NCBI GenBank assembly: GCA_046351235.1
Contig: JAXLYV010000001.1
Coordinates: 1,488,001-1,552,000, forward strand
From: JBBSAT01 sp046351235
GTDB taxonomy: Bacteria > Myxococcota_A > Polyangia > Polyangiales > Sandaracinaceae
Length of the DNA stretch: 64,000 bases
Direction: 5' to 3'
The notes under the pieces were generated by a model. That model was not told the origin of the DNA. It saw only the letters and a list, made by a program, of their open reading frames with translations, and ran no database searches. Positions 1 through 8,664 of this stretch are shown piece after piece. Each line of letters begins with the position of its first letter. The first letter of the stretch is position 1. Position numbers and translations under genes: made by a program.

Positions 1-1739
1 GTGGAGGGGTCGCTCGTGTCGCGGCGCATCGCCCAGTGGTAGAGCCGCAGGTGGTCGCGCACGAGCCACTCCACGTGGCGCGCGTCCTCCTCGGAGAGCC
101 CGAGCCGGCGGGCGGCCGGGAGCGCGAGCTCGGCGCCGATGACGGAGTGGTCGCGGCCGCGGCCCTTGCCCACGTCGTGCAGGAGGACGCCCACGAAGAG
201 CGCCACGCGCGAGGGCGCCTCGCTCGCGAGCTGCGTCGCGAGCGGCAGCGGCTCCGCCTCGTCGCCGCGGAGCACCGCGCGCAGCCGATCGACCGCCGCG
301 ATCGAGTGAACGTCGACCGTATACACGTGATAGACGTCGTGCTGCACGCGCCCCGTGACCGGCTCGAACTCGGGCAGCATCGCGAGCAGGAGGCCGACCT
401 CGTGCAGCTCGCCGAGGATCGAGCCGCTCGTGGTCGAGCTCGGGCGCGCGGGCGCCTCGGCGCTCGTCGAGAGCAGCTCGAGGAAGATCTCCTTCGCCTC
501 GGGGCTCTCGCGGAGCGCCGCGCACCACGCGGCATCGGCCGCCACGCGCGCGATGGTCTCGCGCGCGAAGCCGTACGCCGGTAGGCCGCGCCGCATCACC
601 TGGCGATAGAGACGCAGCGCGAGCGCGGGATCGCTTCCGAGGCGCTCGCTGTCCTTGAGCGTGATGCGCCCGTCGAAGACGAGCGTGCCGTCGCCGTTGT
701 CGTCGCTGCGCGCGCGCTCGCGGCGCTCGGGCTCGACGGCCGCCTCGAGCACACGCTCGCCGACCTGCTCGATCGCGCGCGCGTGGCGGTAGTAGCTCTG
801 CATGAACCGCTCGACGCCGAGCTGCCCCGCCGCCGCGCCCGGGCTCGCCTCGTCCACGTAGCCGAGGCGCGCGGCCACCTCTTCTTGATCCTCGAAGGTG
901 AGGCGGTCCTGACGGCGCCCGGCCCGCAGGTGGAGCTGCTGGCGGATGGTCCACAGCGCGCTCTGCGCGGCCGCGAGCGCATCGGCCTCGCGGCTCACGA
1001 GCAGGCTCGCGCGCACCGCCTCGTCGGTCGTGCGCACGCCCTTCCGGATCTGCATCGCCCAGAGGACGAGATCGAGATCGCGCAGGCCGCCGCAGCCGTG
1101 CTTCACGTCGGGCTCGAGCAGGTAGCGCGAGCCACCGAAGCGCTCGTGGCGCGCGAGCCGCTCGTCGATGAGCTTCTGGACGAGCTCGGTGCCGCCCGGA
1201 TCGAAGACCTGGCGCCGCGCGCCCCGGAGCAGCTCGTCGACCAGCGAGGCGTCGCCCGCCACGCGACGCGCATCGAGCAGCATCGTCGCCGTGCGCAGGT
1301 CCTCGCGCGCGAGCTGGAGCGTGGACTCGACGCCGCGCACGGCGTGCCCGATCTCGAGCCCGAGATCCCAGAGCGGATAGAGCAGCGCCTCGGCGACCTT
1401 CGCCGCGCGCACGTCGTCCTCGCGCTCGGCGAGCACGATGAGATCGAGATCGCTGTGCAGACCGAGGTGCCCGCGGCCGTAGCCGCCGACGGCGACGAGC
1501 GCGAGGCGCATCATCTCGCCGCGCGTGCGGAGCGTGGCCTCGGCGGCGCAGTAGAGCGCCGAGAGCATCCCGTCGACGATGCGCGCGTGGAGCGTCGCGA
1601 CCGGGAGGCCGCCCTCGCCCGCCCGCAGGCGTCCCTCGAGCGAGGAGCGATGGCGGTCGCGATACTCCTGGCAGACCGCGCCCAGCATCGGCGCCAGGGC
1701 AGTCAGATCCAGATCCGGACGAGCGGCGCCATCGGCCAT
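1..1739 (-). CDS. glnD: [Protein-PII] uridylyltransferase / uridylyl-removing enzyme GlnD (3' part beyond window)
   Basis: Bifunctional nitrogen sensor of the cytoplasm that uridylylates and de-uridylylates PII proteins in response to glutamine. The reading frame is open from an ATG at 1739 to the left edge with no stop, so 579 codons are visible and the C-terminal ACT domains are missing. The nucleotidyltransferase motif is clear: GGYGRG at residues 85-90, then SDLDL at 96-100. The HD-domain signature HDVGKGRGRDHS begins near residue 520, where family members have it. The start is supported by the frame beginning just before the nucleotidyltransferase domain; no strong ribosome site is visible. 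It diverges from the Nudix gene at 1879. Confidence 0.93.
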   Translation of the reverse strand, partial: MADGAARPDLDLTALAPMLGAVCQEYRDRHRSSLEGRLRAGEGGLPVATLHARIVDGMLSALYCAAEATLRTRGEMMRLALVAVGGYGRGHLGLHSDLDLIVLAEREDDVRAAKVAEALLYPLWDLGLEIGHAVRGVESTLQLAREDLRTATMLLDARRVAGDASLVDELLRGARRQVFDPGGTELVQKLIDERLARHERFGGSRYLLEPDVKHGCGGLRDLDLVLWAMQIRKGVRTTDEAVRASLLVSREADALAAAQSALWTIRQQLHLRAGRRQDRLTFEDQEEVAARLGYVDEASPGAAAGQLGVERFMQSYYRHARAIEQVGERVLEAAVEPERRERARSDDNGDGTLVFDGRITLKDSERLGSDPALALRLYRQVMRRGLPAYGFARETIARVAADAAWCAALRESPEAKEIFLELLSTSAEAPARPSSTTSGSILGELHEVGLLLAMLPEFEPVTGRVQHDVYHVYTVDVHSIAAVDRLRAVLRGDEAEPLPLATQLASEAPSRVALFVGVLLHDVGKGRGRDHSVIGAELALPAARRLGLSEEDARHVEWLVRDHLRLYHWAMRRDTSDPS

Positions 1740-1866
1740 GCGCAAGCTCGAAAATGGTTCCGGATCGGCACGAGGGCAAGTTATTCCCGAATCGCGGCAT
1801 CGGCCGACGCGGCGGCGGCCCCCCCGACCGTTCCGCGCGGCCGTTGCGCGCTCGGCTCCGGCGCCC

Positions 1867-1872
1867 TACGCG
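1867..1872 (+). promoter_or_regulatory. Candidate -10 (TACGCG) for nudC
   Basis: TACGCG ends 6 bases before the ATG at 1879, placing the expected transcription start at the start codon. No good -35 is seen. It counts only as one member of a pattern found at many genes here. Confidence 0.3.
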
Positions 1873-1878
1873 TCGGCG

Positions 1879-2649
1879 ATGAAGCGCTCTTTCGTGCTCG
1901 TGCACTCCGACGGCCCGCTCGTGCGCGAGGGCCGCGCCGTCTTCGACGAGAGTGAGCTCGGCGCGCTCGGGCTCGCGCCCGCCACCGCGCGCCCGCTTCG
2001 CGCGCCGGGCCTCGACGCGCACGCGCTGCTCCTCTCCGGCGAGCTCCCCGTCGGCTTCACCGCCGGCTCGCTGCGCATCCTGCTCGGTTCCCTCTCGCCC
2101 GAGGAAGGCAGCGCCGTCGTGCGCGCGGTGCAGGTCGCGAGCTTCCTCGACACGCATCGCCACTGCGGACGCTGCGCGACCGCGCTCGAGGACGTGGACG
2201 GCGAGCTCGCGCGCCGCTGCCCGCGCTGCACGCTCGTGGTGTACCCGCGCCTCTCGCCGGCCGTGATCGTGCTCGTGCGCCGCGGCGATCAGGCGCTGCT
2301 CGCACGCAGCTCGCGCTTCCCCATTCCCTTCTTCAGCACGCTCGCGGGCTTCGTCGAGATCGGCGAGACGCTCGAGGAGACGGTCGCGCGCGAGATCCTC
2401 GAGGAGGTCGGCGTCGAGGTCGAGGACGTGCGCTACTTCGGCAGCCAGCCCTGGCCCTTTCCGCACTCGCTGATGATCGGCTTCACGGCGAGGTGGAAGC
2501 GCGGCGAGCCGCGGCCCGACGAGGCCGAGATCGCCGAGGCGCGCTTCTTCGACGCGCACGAGCTGCCGCGCGTACCGCCGCCGATCTCGATCGCGCGCCA
2601 GCTGATCGACGCCTGGGTGCGCGAGGTGACGGGCGGTCCCGACACCTGA
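1879..2649 (+). CDS. nudC: NudC-family NAD+/NADH diphosphatase (Nudix hydrolase)
   Basis: A 256-residue cytoplasmic Nudix hydrolase. A zinc ribbon is formed by Cys96, Cys99, Cys114 and Cys117. The Nudix box runs from Gly157 to about residue 179, with REILEEVGV at its end. It is followed by SQPWPFPHSLM (189-199), the motif that separates NudC enzymes (NADH pyrophosphatase and NAD-cap removal from RNA) from other Nudix proteins. Length matches NudC (about 260). The ATG at 1879 was chosen over upstream in-frame starts because it begins the NudC N-terminal domain and follows a -10-like hexamer by 6 bases. Divergent from glnD. Confidence 0.9.
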   Translation: MKRSFVLVHSDGPLVREGRAVFDESELGALGLAPATARPLRAPGLDAHALLLSGELPVGFTAGSLRILLGSLSPEEGSAVVRAVQVASFLDTHRHCGRCATALEDVDGELARRCPRCTLVVYPRLSPAVIVLVRRGDQALLARSSRFPIPFFSTLAGFVEIGETLEETVAREILEEVGVEVEDVRYFGSQPWPFPHSLMIGFTARWKRGEPRPDEAEIAEARFFDAHELPRVPPPISIARQLIDAWVREVTGGPDT

Positions 2650-2694
2650 GCACGGCGCCCGACGCCCGGGCGCGAATGCGCTATGCACGCGGCC

Positions 2695-3390
2695 ATGCGC
2701 GCTTCGACGATCTGGATCGCCTTGCTCCTCTCGGCCGCCGGTTGTGGGGGATCGAGCGCCCCCGAGAACGACGCCGGCGGCGGCCGCGATGCGGCGACGC
2801 CCCCCGACGCGGCGACGCCCCCCGACGCGGGCACCGATGGCGGCGCGCTCGTCGACACGGGCTCGACGGTGGGCGATGCGGGCGAGGATGCCGCGAGCCC
2901 CGAAGACACGGGCACCCCCGCGAACGACGCGGCCACGGGCGCGGACGCGGGCACCGATGCCTTCGTCGCGAGCGACGCGGGGACCGCGACGCGCCGAAAT
3001 CTCCTCCCCGAGTTCTGCCCGAGCACACCCACGGCGGCGGGCCTCTACCGCGGCACCCTCGCCGGCAACACGAACGACGTCAGCAGCGCGTCGGGCACGG
3101 ACTGCTCGGTCACGGCACCCGGTCGCGACGGCTCGGTCCGCGTGCACCTCGAGCCGGGCCAGACGCTGAGTGCCCAGTACCGGCACGACGGCGACGGTGT
3201 GCTCTACGTGCTCGATCGCTGCCCGGTGACGAGCAGCTGCCTCGCCGGCTCCGACACGTCGCTGAGCGGCGAGGAGTCCGTCACGTGGACGAACACCGAC
3301 GCGGCCGCGAACGACGTCTACCTCTTCCTCGACAGCGCCGCGCTCGGCGCGCCGCAGACCTTCGAGCTCGATCTGGCCATCACACCCTGA
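2695..3390 (+). CDS. Lipoprotein with Asp/Ala/Thr-rich linker and PPC-like beta domain
   Basis: A 231-residue predicted outer-surface lipoprotein. The signal peptide ends in LSAAGC with Cys17 as the lipidated residue. A low-complexity linker follows (about residues 20-100) with a short internal repeat ATPPDA. The C-terminal half has the look of a bacterial pre-peptidase C-terminal (PPC-like) beta-sandwich: YRGTLAGNT, then VRVHLEPGQTLSAQY and YVLDRCP. No catalytic domain is attached, so it may be a binding module. An alternative ATG lies at 2683; 2695 is preferred because a TATGCA hexamer at 2682-2687 ends 7 bases before it. Function unknown. Confidence 0.8.
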   Translation: MRASTIWIALLLSAAGCGGSSAPENDAGGGRDAATPPDAATPPDAGTDGGALVDTGSTVGDAGEDAASPEDTGTPANDAATGADAGTDAFVASDAGTATRRNLLPEFCPSTPTAAGLYRGTLAGNTNDVSSASGTDCSVTAPGRDGSVRVHLEPGQTLSAQYRHDGDGVLYVLDRCPVTSSCLAGSDTSLSGEESVTWTNTDAAANDVYLFLDSAALGAPQTFELDLAITP

Positions 3391-3486
3391 AGGGCCGCTA
3401 CGACGTGGGTCGAACGCCTTCCCGGTCGTTCGAGCTCCGGCGCGTACGCGCAGAGGACGGGCTCGCGCGCACACGGCGTTCGCGTC

Positions 3487-3492
3487 TACGCT
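3487..3492 (+). promoter_or_regulatory. Candidate -10 (TACGCT), leaderless start
   Basis: TACGCT ends 7 bases before the ATG at 3500, so transcription would begin at or next to the start codon. No ribosome-binding sequence separates them. No clear -35. Confidence 0.35.
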
Positions 3493-3499
3493 CGGGCGC

Positions 3500-5176
3500 A
3501 TGAACTTGCGCCTGCTCGGCCTCGCCTCGATCGCTCTCGCTTCCTCGTCCGTCGTCGCCGCGTGCGGGGGTGGCCCCGGCGGCTCCACCGGGAGCGACGC
3601 GGGCGGGCACACGCTGCCGGACGTGGGCCCGATCGACGCGCACGTCGAGCCGCCGCCGCCGGCGAGCTGCGAGACCGGCGCGAGCCCGCACGCGACCGTC
3701 ACGACACCCACGCTGCAGACGACGCTCTCCGATCGGTGGCAGGAGGCGTGGCTCGGCTCGCCCGCCGTCGTCGACCTCGATGGCGACGGGACCAACGAGA
3801 TCCTCGTGCCTCGCGACGAGCTGCTCCTCGCCTGGCACCTCGATGGGGCCGTCGTCTTCCGTGCCGAGACCGAGGGCCGCATCTGGGCCTCGCCCGTCGT
3901 CGCCGACTTCCTGCCCGCGCACGCAGGGCTCGAGGTCGCCGTCGCCTCACGCGGGAACGTGCATCTGTTCGGTGCCGACGCGACCGAGATGCCCGGCTTC
4001 CCCGTCACGTGGCAGGACGAGCTCCGCGCCATCGCGGCCGCGAACATCGACACCGACGAGGCGCTCGAGATCGTGGTCGTCACCACGACGCCGCTCGACG
4101 CGAACGATCCGTCGGGCACGGCGCAGCGCGACATCGTGCTCGCCGTGAACGTCGACGGCTCGATCGTGCCCGGCTTCCCGCCGAACACGACCGGCGCCGC
4201 CGGCTGCGACGACGCCTGCTACGTGACCGGCGGCTACGATCAGAACCTCGCGCTCGGGGACGTCACGGGCGACGGGCGCCCCGAGATCTTCGCGACCCAG
4301 GACAACGCCTACCTCTCGCTCCACGCGGGCGACGGCCGCGCCTCCGACGCCGCGTCGATCTTCTCGGGCCGCACGAAGTTCCAGGGCATCCGCGGCATGC
4401 TCGACTACGGGCTCGCGCAGCAGGGCTACGCCGACGACGAGGCCGTGGACCTGCAGGCGCACTACACGAACAGCGCGCCCGCGATCGCCGATCTCGACGG
4501 TGACGGCATCCGCGAGCTCGTCGTGCTCGGCTCCGTGCAGACGACCGACCAGAACGATCGATTCCGCGGCGTCGTCGTCTTCGCGCTCCACGCCGACGGG
4601 ACGCGCCCGAGCGCGTGGGTCACGCCGTTCCACGCGCCCGACTACCTCGCAGGCCTCTGGGACTACGACGGGACGAACGTGGTGGGCGCGACGAACGAGA
4701 TCAGCGTCGCCGAGCTCGACCCGACGCGCGCCGGGCCCGAGATGGTGTTCGCGGGCTTCGACGGCCGCATCCACGCGATCGACGCGCGCGCGACCGAGCT
4801 CTGGGCCGCAACCTACACGACGAGCGACCGCGAGCTGACGAGCGGCGTCGTGATCGCCGACCTCACGCAGGACGGCGTGCCCGAGATCGTCTTCGCCACC
4901 TACTCGCCCGACGACGGTGCCGGCGGTCGCCTCGTGGTGCTCGGCGCGAACGGCGCCGAGCAGGCGAGCGTGGCTCTGCCGGGGCGCGGCGCGATGCCCG
5001 TCCCCACCATCGCGGACGTCGACGGCGATCATCAGCTCGAGATCGTCGTCAGCCTCAAGGACGGCGAGGACCGCATGCGCTCGGTGCTGGTCTTCACCGT
5101 GCCGGGCTCCGGCGACGGCTGCCTTCTCTGGCCGACGGGTCGGCGAGACTACCTGCGCGACGGCCTGGTCCCCTGA
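3500..5176 (+). CDS. FG-GAP/VCBS-repeat lipoprotein
   Basis: A 558-residue predicted lipoprotein; the signal peptide ends VVAAC with Cys22. The body carries repeated calcium-loop motifs of the FG-GAP/VCBS type: VVDLDGDGTNEI, LGDVTGDGRPEI, IADLDGDGIREL, IADLTQDGVPEI and IADVDGDHQLEI, spaced about 60-110 residues apart. This implies a seven-bladed integrin-like beta-propeller held on the cell surface. Such proteins usually bind ligands or carbohydrates; none can be named here. No enzymatic domain is visible. Confidence 0.85.
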   Translation: MNLRLLGLASIALASSSVVAACGGGPGGSTGSDAGGHTLPDVGPIDAHVEPPPPASCETGASPHATVTTPTLQTTLSDRWQEAWLGSPAVVDLDGDGTNEILVPRDELLLAWHLDGAVVFRAETEGRIWASPVVADFLPAHAGLEVAVASRGNVHLFGADATEMPGFPVTWQDELRAIAAANIDTDEALEIVVVTTTPLDANDPSGTAQRDIVLAVNVDGSIVPGFPPNTTGAAGCDDACYVTGGYDQNLALGDVTGDGRPEIFATQDNAYLSLHAGDGRASDAASIFSGRTKFQGIRGMLDYGLAQQGYADDEAVDLQAHYTNSAPAIADLDGDGIRELVVLGSVQTTDQNDRFRGVVVFALHADGTRPSAWVTPFHAPDYLAGLWDYDGTNVVGATNEISVAELDPTRAGPEMVFAGFDGRIHAIDARATELWAATYTTSDRELTSGVVIADLTQDGVPEIVFATYSPDDGAGGRLVVLGANGAEQASVALPGRGAMPVPTIADVDGDHQLEIVVSLKDGEDRMRSVLVFTVPGSGDGCLLWPTGRRDYLRDGLVP

Positions 5177-5272
5177 TCGACGGTGCCCGGATCGGCGCGG
5201 CCGGGCGGGTCGCGCCGCTCTCGCGGTTCCGTTCCCCGAAGGGCTGCCGACCGGCGGAGCCGAGCCGCGCGA

Positions 5273-5752
5273 TCAGGCGGCGGCGCGCAGGTGGCGCCGA
5301 CGCACGGCGTGACGTGCGCACGCGAGCGCGATCGACGTGAAGGCACGGTGCGGCGGGATCGACTCGTTGCGCACGCGGAGCGCGACGTCGTTGGCGATCG
5401 ACTCGGCGAGCCGTACGGCCGCATCCCCGAGCCGCAGCTCGGCGCGCAGCTGCGCGAGAAGCGCTGCCTCGGCGTCGTCGAGCACTCCGTCGGCGAGCGC
5501 CACCCAGCGCGCGACGGCGTAGGCGAGCGAGCGCTCGCAGTCGGGCGCGTCCGAGAGCGCATGCCATTCGCCGGTCGCGGAGCGGAGCGCTACGTCGTCC
5601 AGCGCGGCGTCGACGAGACCCAGTGCCACCTGCGCGCCCCGCACGGCGGCGAGCTGCGCGGGATCGATGATCGACTCGGCGCGCGCCACGCGCACGACCA
5701 GATCGAGCAGCGGACGGCGGAGCGCAGGCTCGAGCGAGAGCAACGCGGACAT
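5273..5752 (-). CDS. TerB-like helical protein
   Basis: A 159-residue soluble, all-helical protein. The central part (about residues 70-125, ARWVALADGVLDDAEAALL) resembles the TerB/DjlA N-terminal fold, a metal-binding helical domain found in stress proteins. The acidic cluster expected of TerB is only partly present. An AAGGAGG ribosome site lies about 8 bases upstream of the ATG at 5752, which fixes the start. No ter operon surrounds it. The family call is moderate and the function is unknown. Confidence 0.65.
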   Translation of the reverse strand: MSALLSLEPALRRPLLDLVVRVARAESIIDPAQLAAVRGAQVALGLVDAALDDVALRSATGEWHALSDAPDCERSLAYAVARWVALADGVLDDAEAALLAQLRAELRLGDAAVRLAESIANDVALRVRNESIPPHRAFTSIALACARHAVRRRHLRAAA

Positions 5753-5943
5753 GTTCGGACCCTCCTTCTCTCTAGGACGCTCGTCTCGGCGTTCGGGTTC
5801 ATCGATCCGCTCGGGTGCCCGACGCGCACCTCACCGCTCCGAACGACCGATCCCACGGCGATCGAACCCAGGAAGATCGACCATCGATTCCCGAGGAAGT
5901 TCCCGCCGGCGGGCGCGTAGGAAAAATCGGGACGCCTCCGCGC

Positions 5944-6717
5944 TCAGCCGCGATCGTCGAGCCACGTGTCGCGGTTCGGCAGCGTGCCCTCGAGCGTCCG
6001 GCGCGCGCCAGTCCGCGCCAGCACGAGCGCCTTGCCGGGCCCGGCCATCGCATGGTCGAACGCGCTCGCGGAGCGCTCCCAGCCTTCCGGGGCCTCGCTC
6101 GGCTGGGCGTAGAGCACGTGGTCGAAGTCGGCCTCCGCGTGCACGTCGCCGTCGTGTACGTGCAGCGTCGGGAAGAAGAGACGCGCGGGGTCCGCCCGGG
6201 GGAACCAGAAGGCCATCGGATGCACCGCGCGAGGGGCCGCGGGCGCGCGCCGGCCGAGCATCCGATCGAAGAACGACGCCGGGGCCGGCGGCTCGCGCAG
6301 CTTGAACACGACGAAGCCGAACCCCTGCACCTCGGGAATGCGCGCCCAGAGCGAGCTCGGGAGCGCGAAGCGCGGATCGAGCCGGTCGAAGTCCGCCGCG
6401 GTCGGGACGAAGGAGGCCTCGAACGCGCCCACGTTCTGCACGGCGAGCATCGGCCCACCCCGCGACTGCGCCTGCTTGCTCAGCACGAGCTCGGTGAGGA
6501 AGGCGACCTCTAGCGCAGGAAAGAAGTACGGCGAGCCCGACAAGTCCACGAGCTCGATCTGCGTCGTGCCGGGGGCGACCGGGATCGGCAGCACCATCGC
6601 GAGCTCGCCCTCGGCGGTGAGCTTCATCTCGTAGACGACGAGCTGCCGCGCGCCCTCACCACGGGCGTAGATCCGTGTCTCTTCGACTCGCTCGATCGCT
6701 CGCGAGAAACAGCACAT
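5944..6717 (-). CDS. Conserved protein of unknown function (N-terminus MCCFSRAIERV)
   Basis: A 257-residue protein beginning MCCFSRAIERVEETRIYAR, then a stretch reading LAMVLPIPVAP. From memory, proteins starting MCCFS-x-V with the same 'reads out a polymer/number field' look occur in myxobacteria and planctomycetes, but no function is assigned and I do not assign one. There is no signal peptide or membrane segment. The ATG at 6717 is preferred over 6765 because GGAGG lies 8 bases upstream and the MCCFS start is the family-like one. The gene is followed after 191 bp by the TerB-like gene on the same strand. Confidence 0.7.
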   Translation of the reverse strand: MCCFSRAIERVEETRIYARGEGARQLVVYEMKLTAEGELAMVLPIPVAPGTTQIELVDLSGSPYFFPALEVAFLTELVLSKQAQSRGGPMLAVQNVGAFEASFVPTAADFDRLDPRFALPSSLWARIPEVQGFGFVVFKLREPPAPASFFDRMLGRRAPAAPRAVHPMAFWFPRADPARLFFPTLHVHDGDVHAEADFDHVLYAQPSEAPEGWERSASAFDHAMAGPGKALVLARTGARRTLEGTLPNRDTWLDDRG

Positions 6718-6772
6718 GCCCGCCGCCTCCGATCCTGGGCCCGAACGTGTGTGCTCGGGGGGCACCCGATGT

Positions 6773-6778
6773 TAGAGT
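6773..6778 (+). promoter_or_regulatory. Candidate -10 (TAGAGT), leaderless start
   Basis: TAGAGT ends 6 bases before the ATG at 6785; the divergent gene starts at 6717. Spacing predicts a transcript beginning at the start codon. No convincing -35. Confidence 0.35.
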
Positions 6779-6784
6779 CAGCCC

Positions 6785-8599
6785 ATGTACGCGCCCAGCC
6801 GTCTTCGCTTCACCCTCCTCGCGCTCGCGGTCGCCGCGCTCGCGGCCGCCGCGTCCGGTTGTGCGCGGCCCAACGCGGGCAATCGCATGGATGGAAGCAC
6901 GCCCGGCGAGGACGGGGGGCGCGAGCGCATGGATGGCGGCGTGCCGGGCGTGGACACGATCTGCGGGCCCGCGGGCGAGGCCTGCTGCGCCGGAAGCACG
7001 TGCGAGCTCGGCCTGCGCTGCGCGCGCGGCGCCTGCTGTCTCGCCGCCAACAGCAGCACGCCCTGCAGCACCGCCGCCGACTGTTGCGCCGGCCTCACGT
7101 GCACCAACCGCATCTGCTGCTCGGGCCGCGGCTCGACGTGCACGGGCTCTTCCGACTGCTGCTCGGGCCTCGCTTGCTCGGCCGGCGTGTGCGTGGCGTC
7201 GGGCCCCGACCATCCGCTGCCGGGCCCCGCGGGCTGCGGCGCGCCGGGCGCCGTCTGCTGCGACGCGTTCGTCTGCAACTCCGGCCTCGCGTGCGACGCG
7301 ACCGGGCACTGCGTCGGATGCGGTGAGGAGGGCGACCACTGCTGCGACGGCATGACGCCGTGCGTGAACGGCTCGCTCGTCTGCAACCCGATGAGCGGCA
7401 ACTGCGAGCCGGCGCCCGATCCGGAGAACCGCTGCGGCCGCATCGACGGCCCGTGCTGCGGTGCCGACGGCGTCTCGCCGGGCAACGAGAGCTGCGAGGG
7501 CGACCTCGTGTGCACGGCCGGCATGTGCAGCGACCCGACCGACTCGGGCGGCATGGGCCAACCGTGCAGCCCCCGCGGCGGCTGCGACTCGGGCCTGATG
7601 TGCGACCACACGAACAACCAGTGCACGACGACGCCCGACGACTGCGGCCACGACTCGCAGATGTGCTGCGACACCGGCGCCACCGCGCAGAGCTGCGACG
7701 GCAACCAGCACTGCCAGTTCGGCATGTGCTCGACCTGCCAGGGCCCGAGCCTCACCTGCGTGCTCGGCGGCATCCTCCCCGGCCAGACCTGCTGCAACGG
7801 CTCGGTCTGCCGCCCGGCGCCGCTCCTTCCGCGCTGCTGCGTCGGTCAGGACCAGCCCTGCACGAACTCGCTCGACTGCTGCGGCTTCATGATGTGCGTC
7901 GACGGGATGTGCTCCGGCGGCCGCGAGAACTCGCTCTGCGTGGACTCGAGCGAGTGCGGCGACGGCCTCACGTGCCAGAACTTCCAGTGCAAGCCCGACC
8001 CGATGGCGATGTGCGCGGCTCCGGCGCAGATGTGCGACGCGACCTCGGGCTGCTGCGACGGCACGTGCGGCGTCTCGCACAACGCGACGATGACCACCGC
8101 GCCGACCGTGTGCTGCACGCCGCACGACAGCTCGTGCGAGTCGAACGACGACTGCTGCGGCAACATGCTCTGCGTCGATCAGGTGTGCGAGTGCCGCCCG
8201 ATCGACAACACCTGCTACCGCGATTCGGAGTGCTGCGACGAGGGCACGGACAGCACGAGCGGGATGACCGGCAACCTCGGCTGCGTCTCGGGCGCCTGCC
8301 AGATCGTCGATGGCTGCCGCCGCCCGGGCGACTCGACCGTCACCTGTCACGTCGACCCCGTCGATCCCTCGCAGCCCACCGGCTGCTGCCGAGGCCTCTA
8401 CTGCCTCCTCGACCGGCCGAACGGCATGGAGGTCTGCTGCCAGCAGGGCGGCTCGCCGTGCTCGATGGACACCGACTGCTGCGGTGAGATGACCTGCACC
8501 GACGGTCACTGCCTCTGCCGCGACGAGGGCGAGGCCTGCGCGAACGACATCGACTGCTGCGGCTCGTTCGTCTGCACGAACGGTCACTGCGGCGTCTGA
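6785..8599 (+). CDS. Large cysteine-rich repeat lipoprotein
   Basis: A 604-residue predicted lipoprotein (signal peptide ending AAASGC). Almost the whole mature protein is built of short units of the form C-x(5-7)-CC-x-G-x-x-C-x(3-6)-C, for example DCCSGLACSAGVC, DCCGFMMCVDGMC and DCCGSFVCTNGHC. I count more than a dozen units. The pattern resembles Dickkopf/knottin-type disulfide modules of eukaryotic secreted proteins and implies many disulfides and an extracellular location. No catalytic motif is seen. Role unknown; adhesion or predation is only a guess. An 8-bp hairpin follows the stop. Confidence 0.85.
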   Translation: MYAPSRLRFTLLALAVAALAAAASGCARPNAGNRMDGSTPGEDGGRERMDGGVPGVDTICGPAGEACCAGSTCELGLRCARGACCLAANSSTPCSTAADCCAGLTCTNRICCSGRGSTCTGSSDCCSGLACSAGVCVASGPDHPLPGPAGCGAPGAVCCDAFVCNSGLACDATGHCVGCGEEGDHCCDGMTPCVNGSLVCNPMSGNCEPAPDPENRCGRIDGPCCGADGVSPGNESCEGDLVCTAGMCSDPTDSGGMGQPCSPRGGCDSGLMCDHTNNQCTTTPDDCGHDSQMCCDTGATAQSCDGNQHCQFGMCSTCQGPSLTCVLGGILPGQTCCNGSVCRPAPLLPRCCVGQDQPCTNSLDCCGFMMCVDGMCSGGRENSLCVDSSECGDGLTCQNFQCKPDPMAMCAAPAQMCDATSGCCDGTCGVSHNATMTTAPTVCCTPHDSSCESNDDCCGNMLCVDQVCECRPIDNTCYRDSECCDEGTDSTSGMTGNLGCVSGACQIVDGCRRPGDSTVTCHVDPVDPSQPTGCCRGLYCLLDRPNGMEVCCQQGGSPCSMDTDCCGEMTCTDGHCLCRDEGEACANDIDCCGSFVCTNGHCGV

Positions 8600-8607
8600 C
8601 CGAGCGA

Positions 8608-8631
8608 CGGCCCCGGCCTCGGACGGGGCCG
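8608..8631 (+). terminator. Hairpin after the Cys-rich lipoprotein gene
   Basis: Perfect 8-bp inverted repeat CGGCCCCG / CGGGGCCG with an 8-base loop, 9 bases after the stop codon. There is no T run, so intrinsic termination is uncertain. Confidence 0.4.
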
Positions 8632-8651
8632 GAGCCAGCGCCGCGCCGTGC

Positions 8652-8657
8652 TACATC
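8652..8657 (+). promoter_or_regulatory. Candidate -10 (TACATC) for proC
   Basis: TACATC ends 7 bases before the ATG at 8665, again implying a leaderless transcript. No -35 found. Confidence 0.3.
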
Positions 8658-8664
8658 GGCGCGC

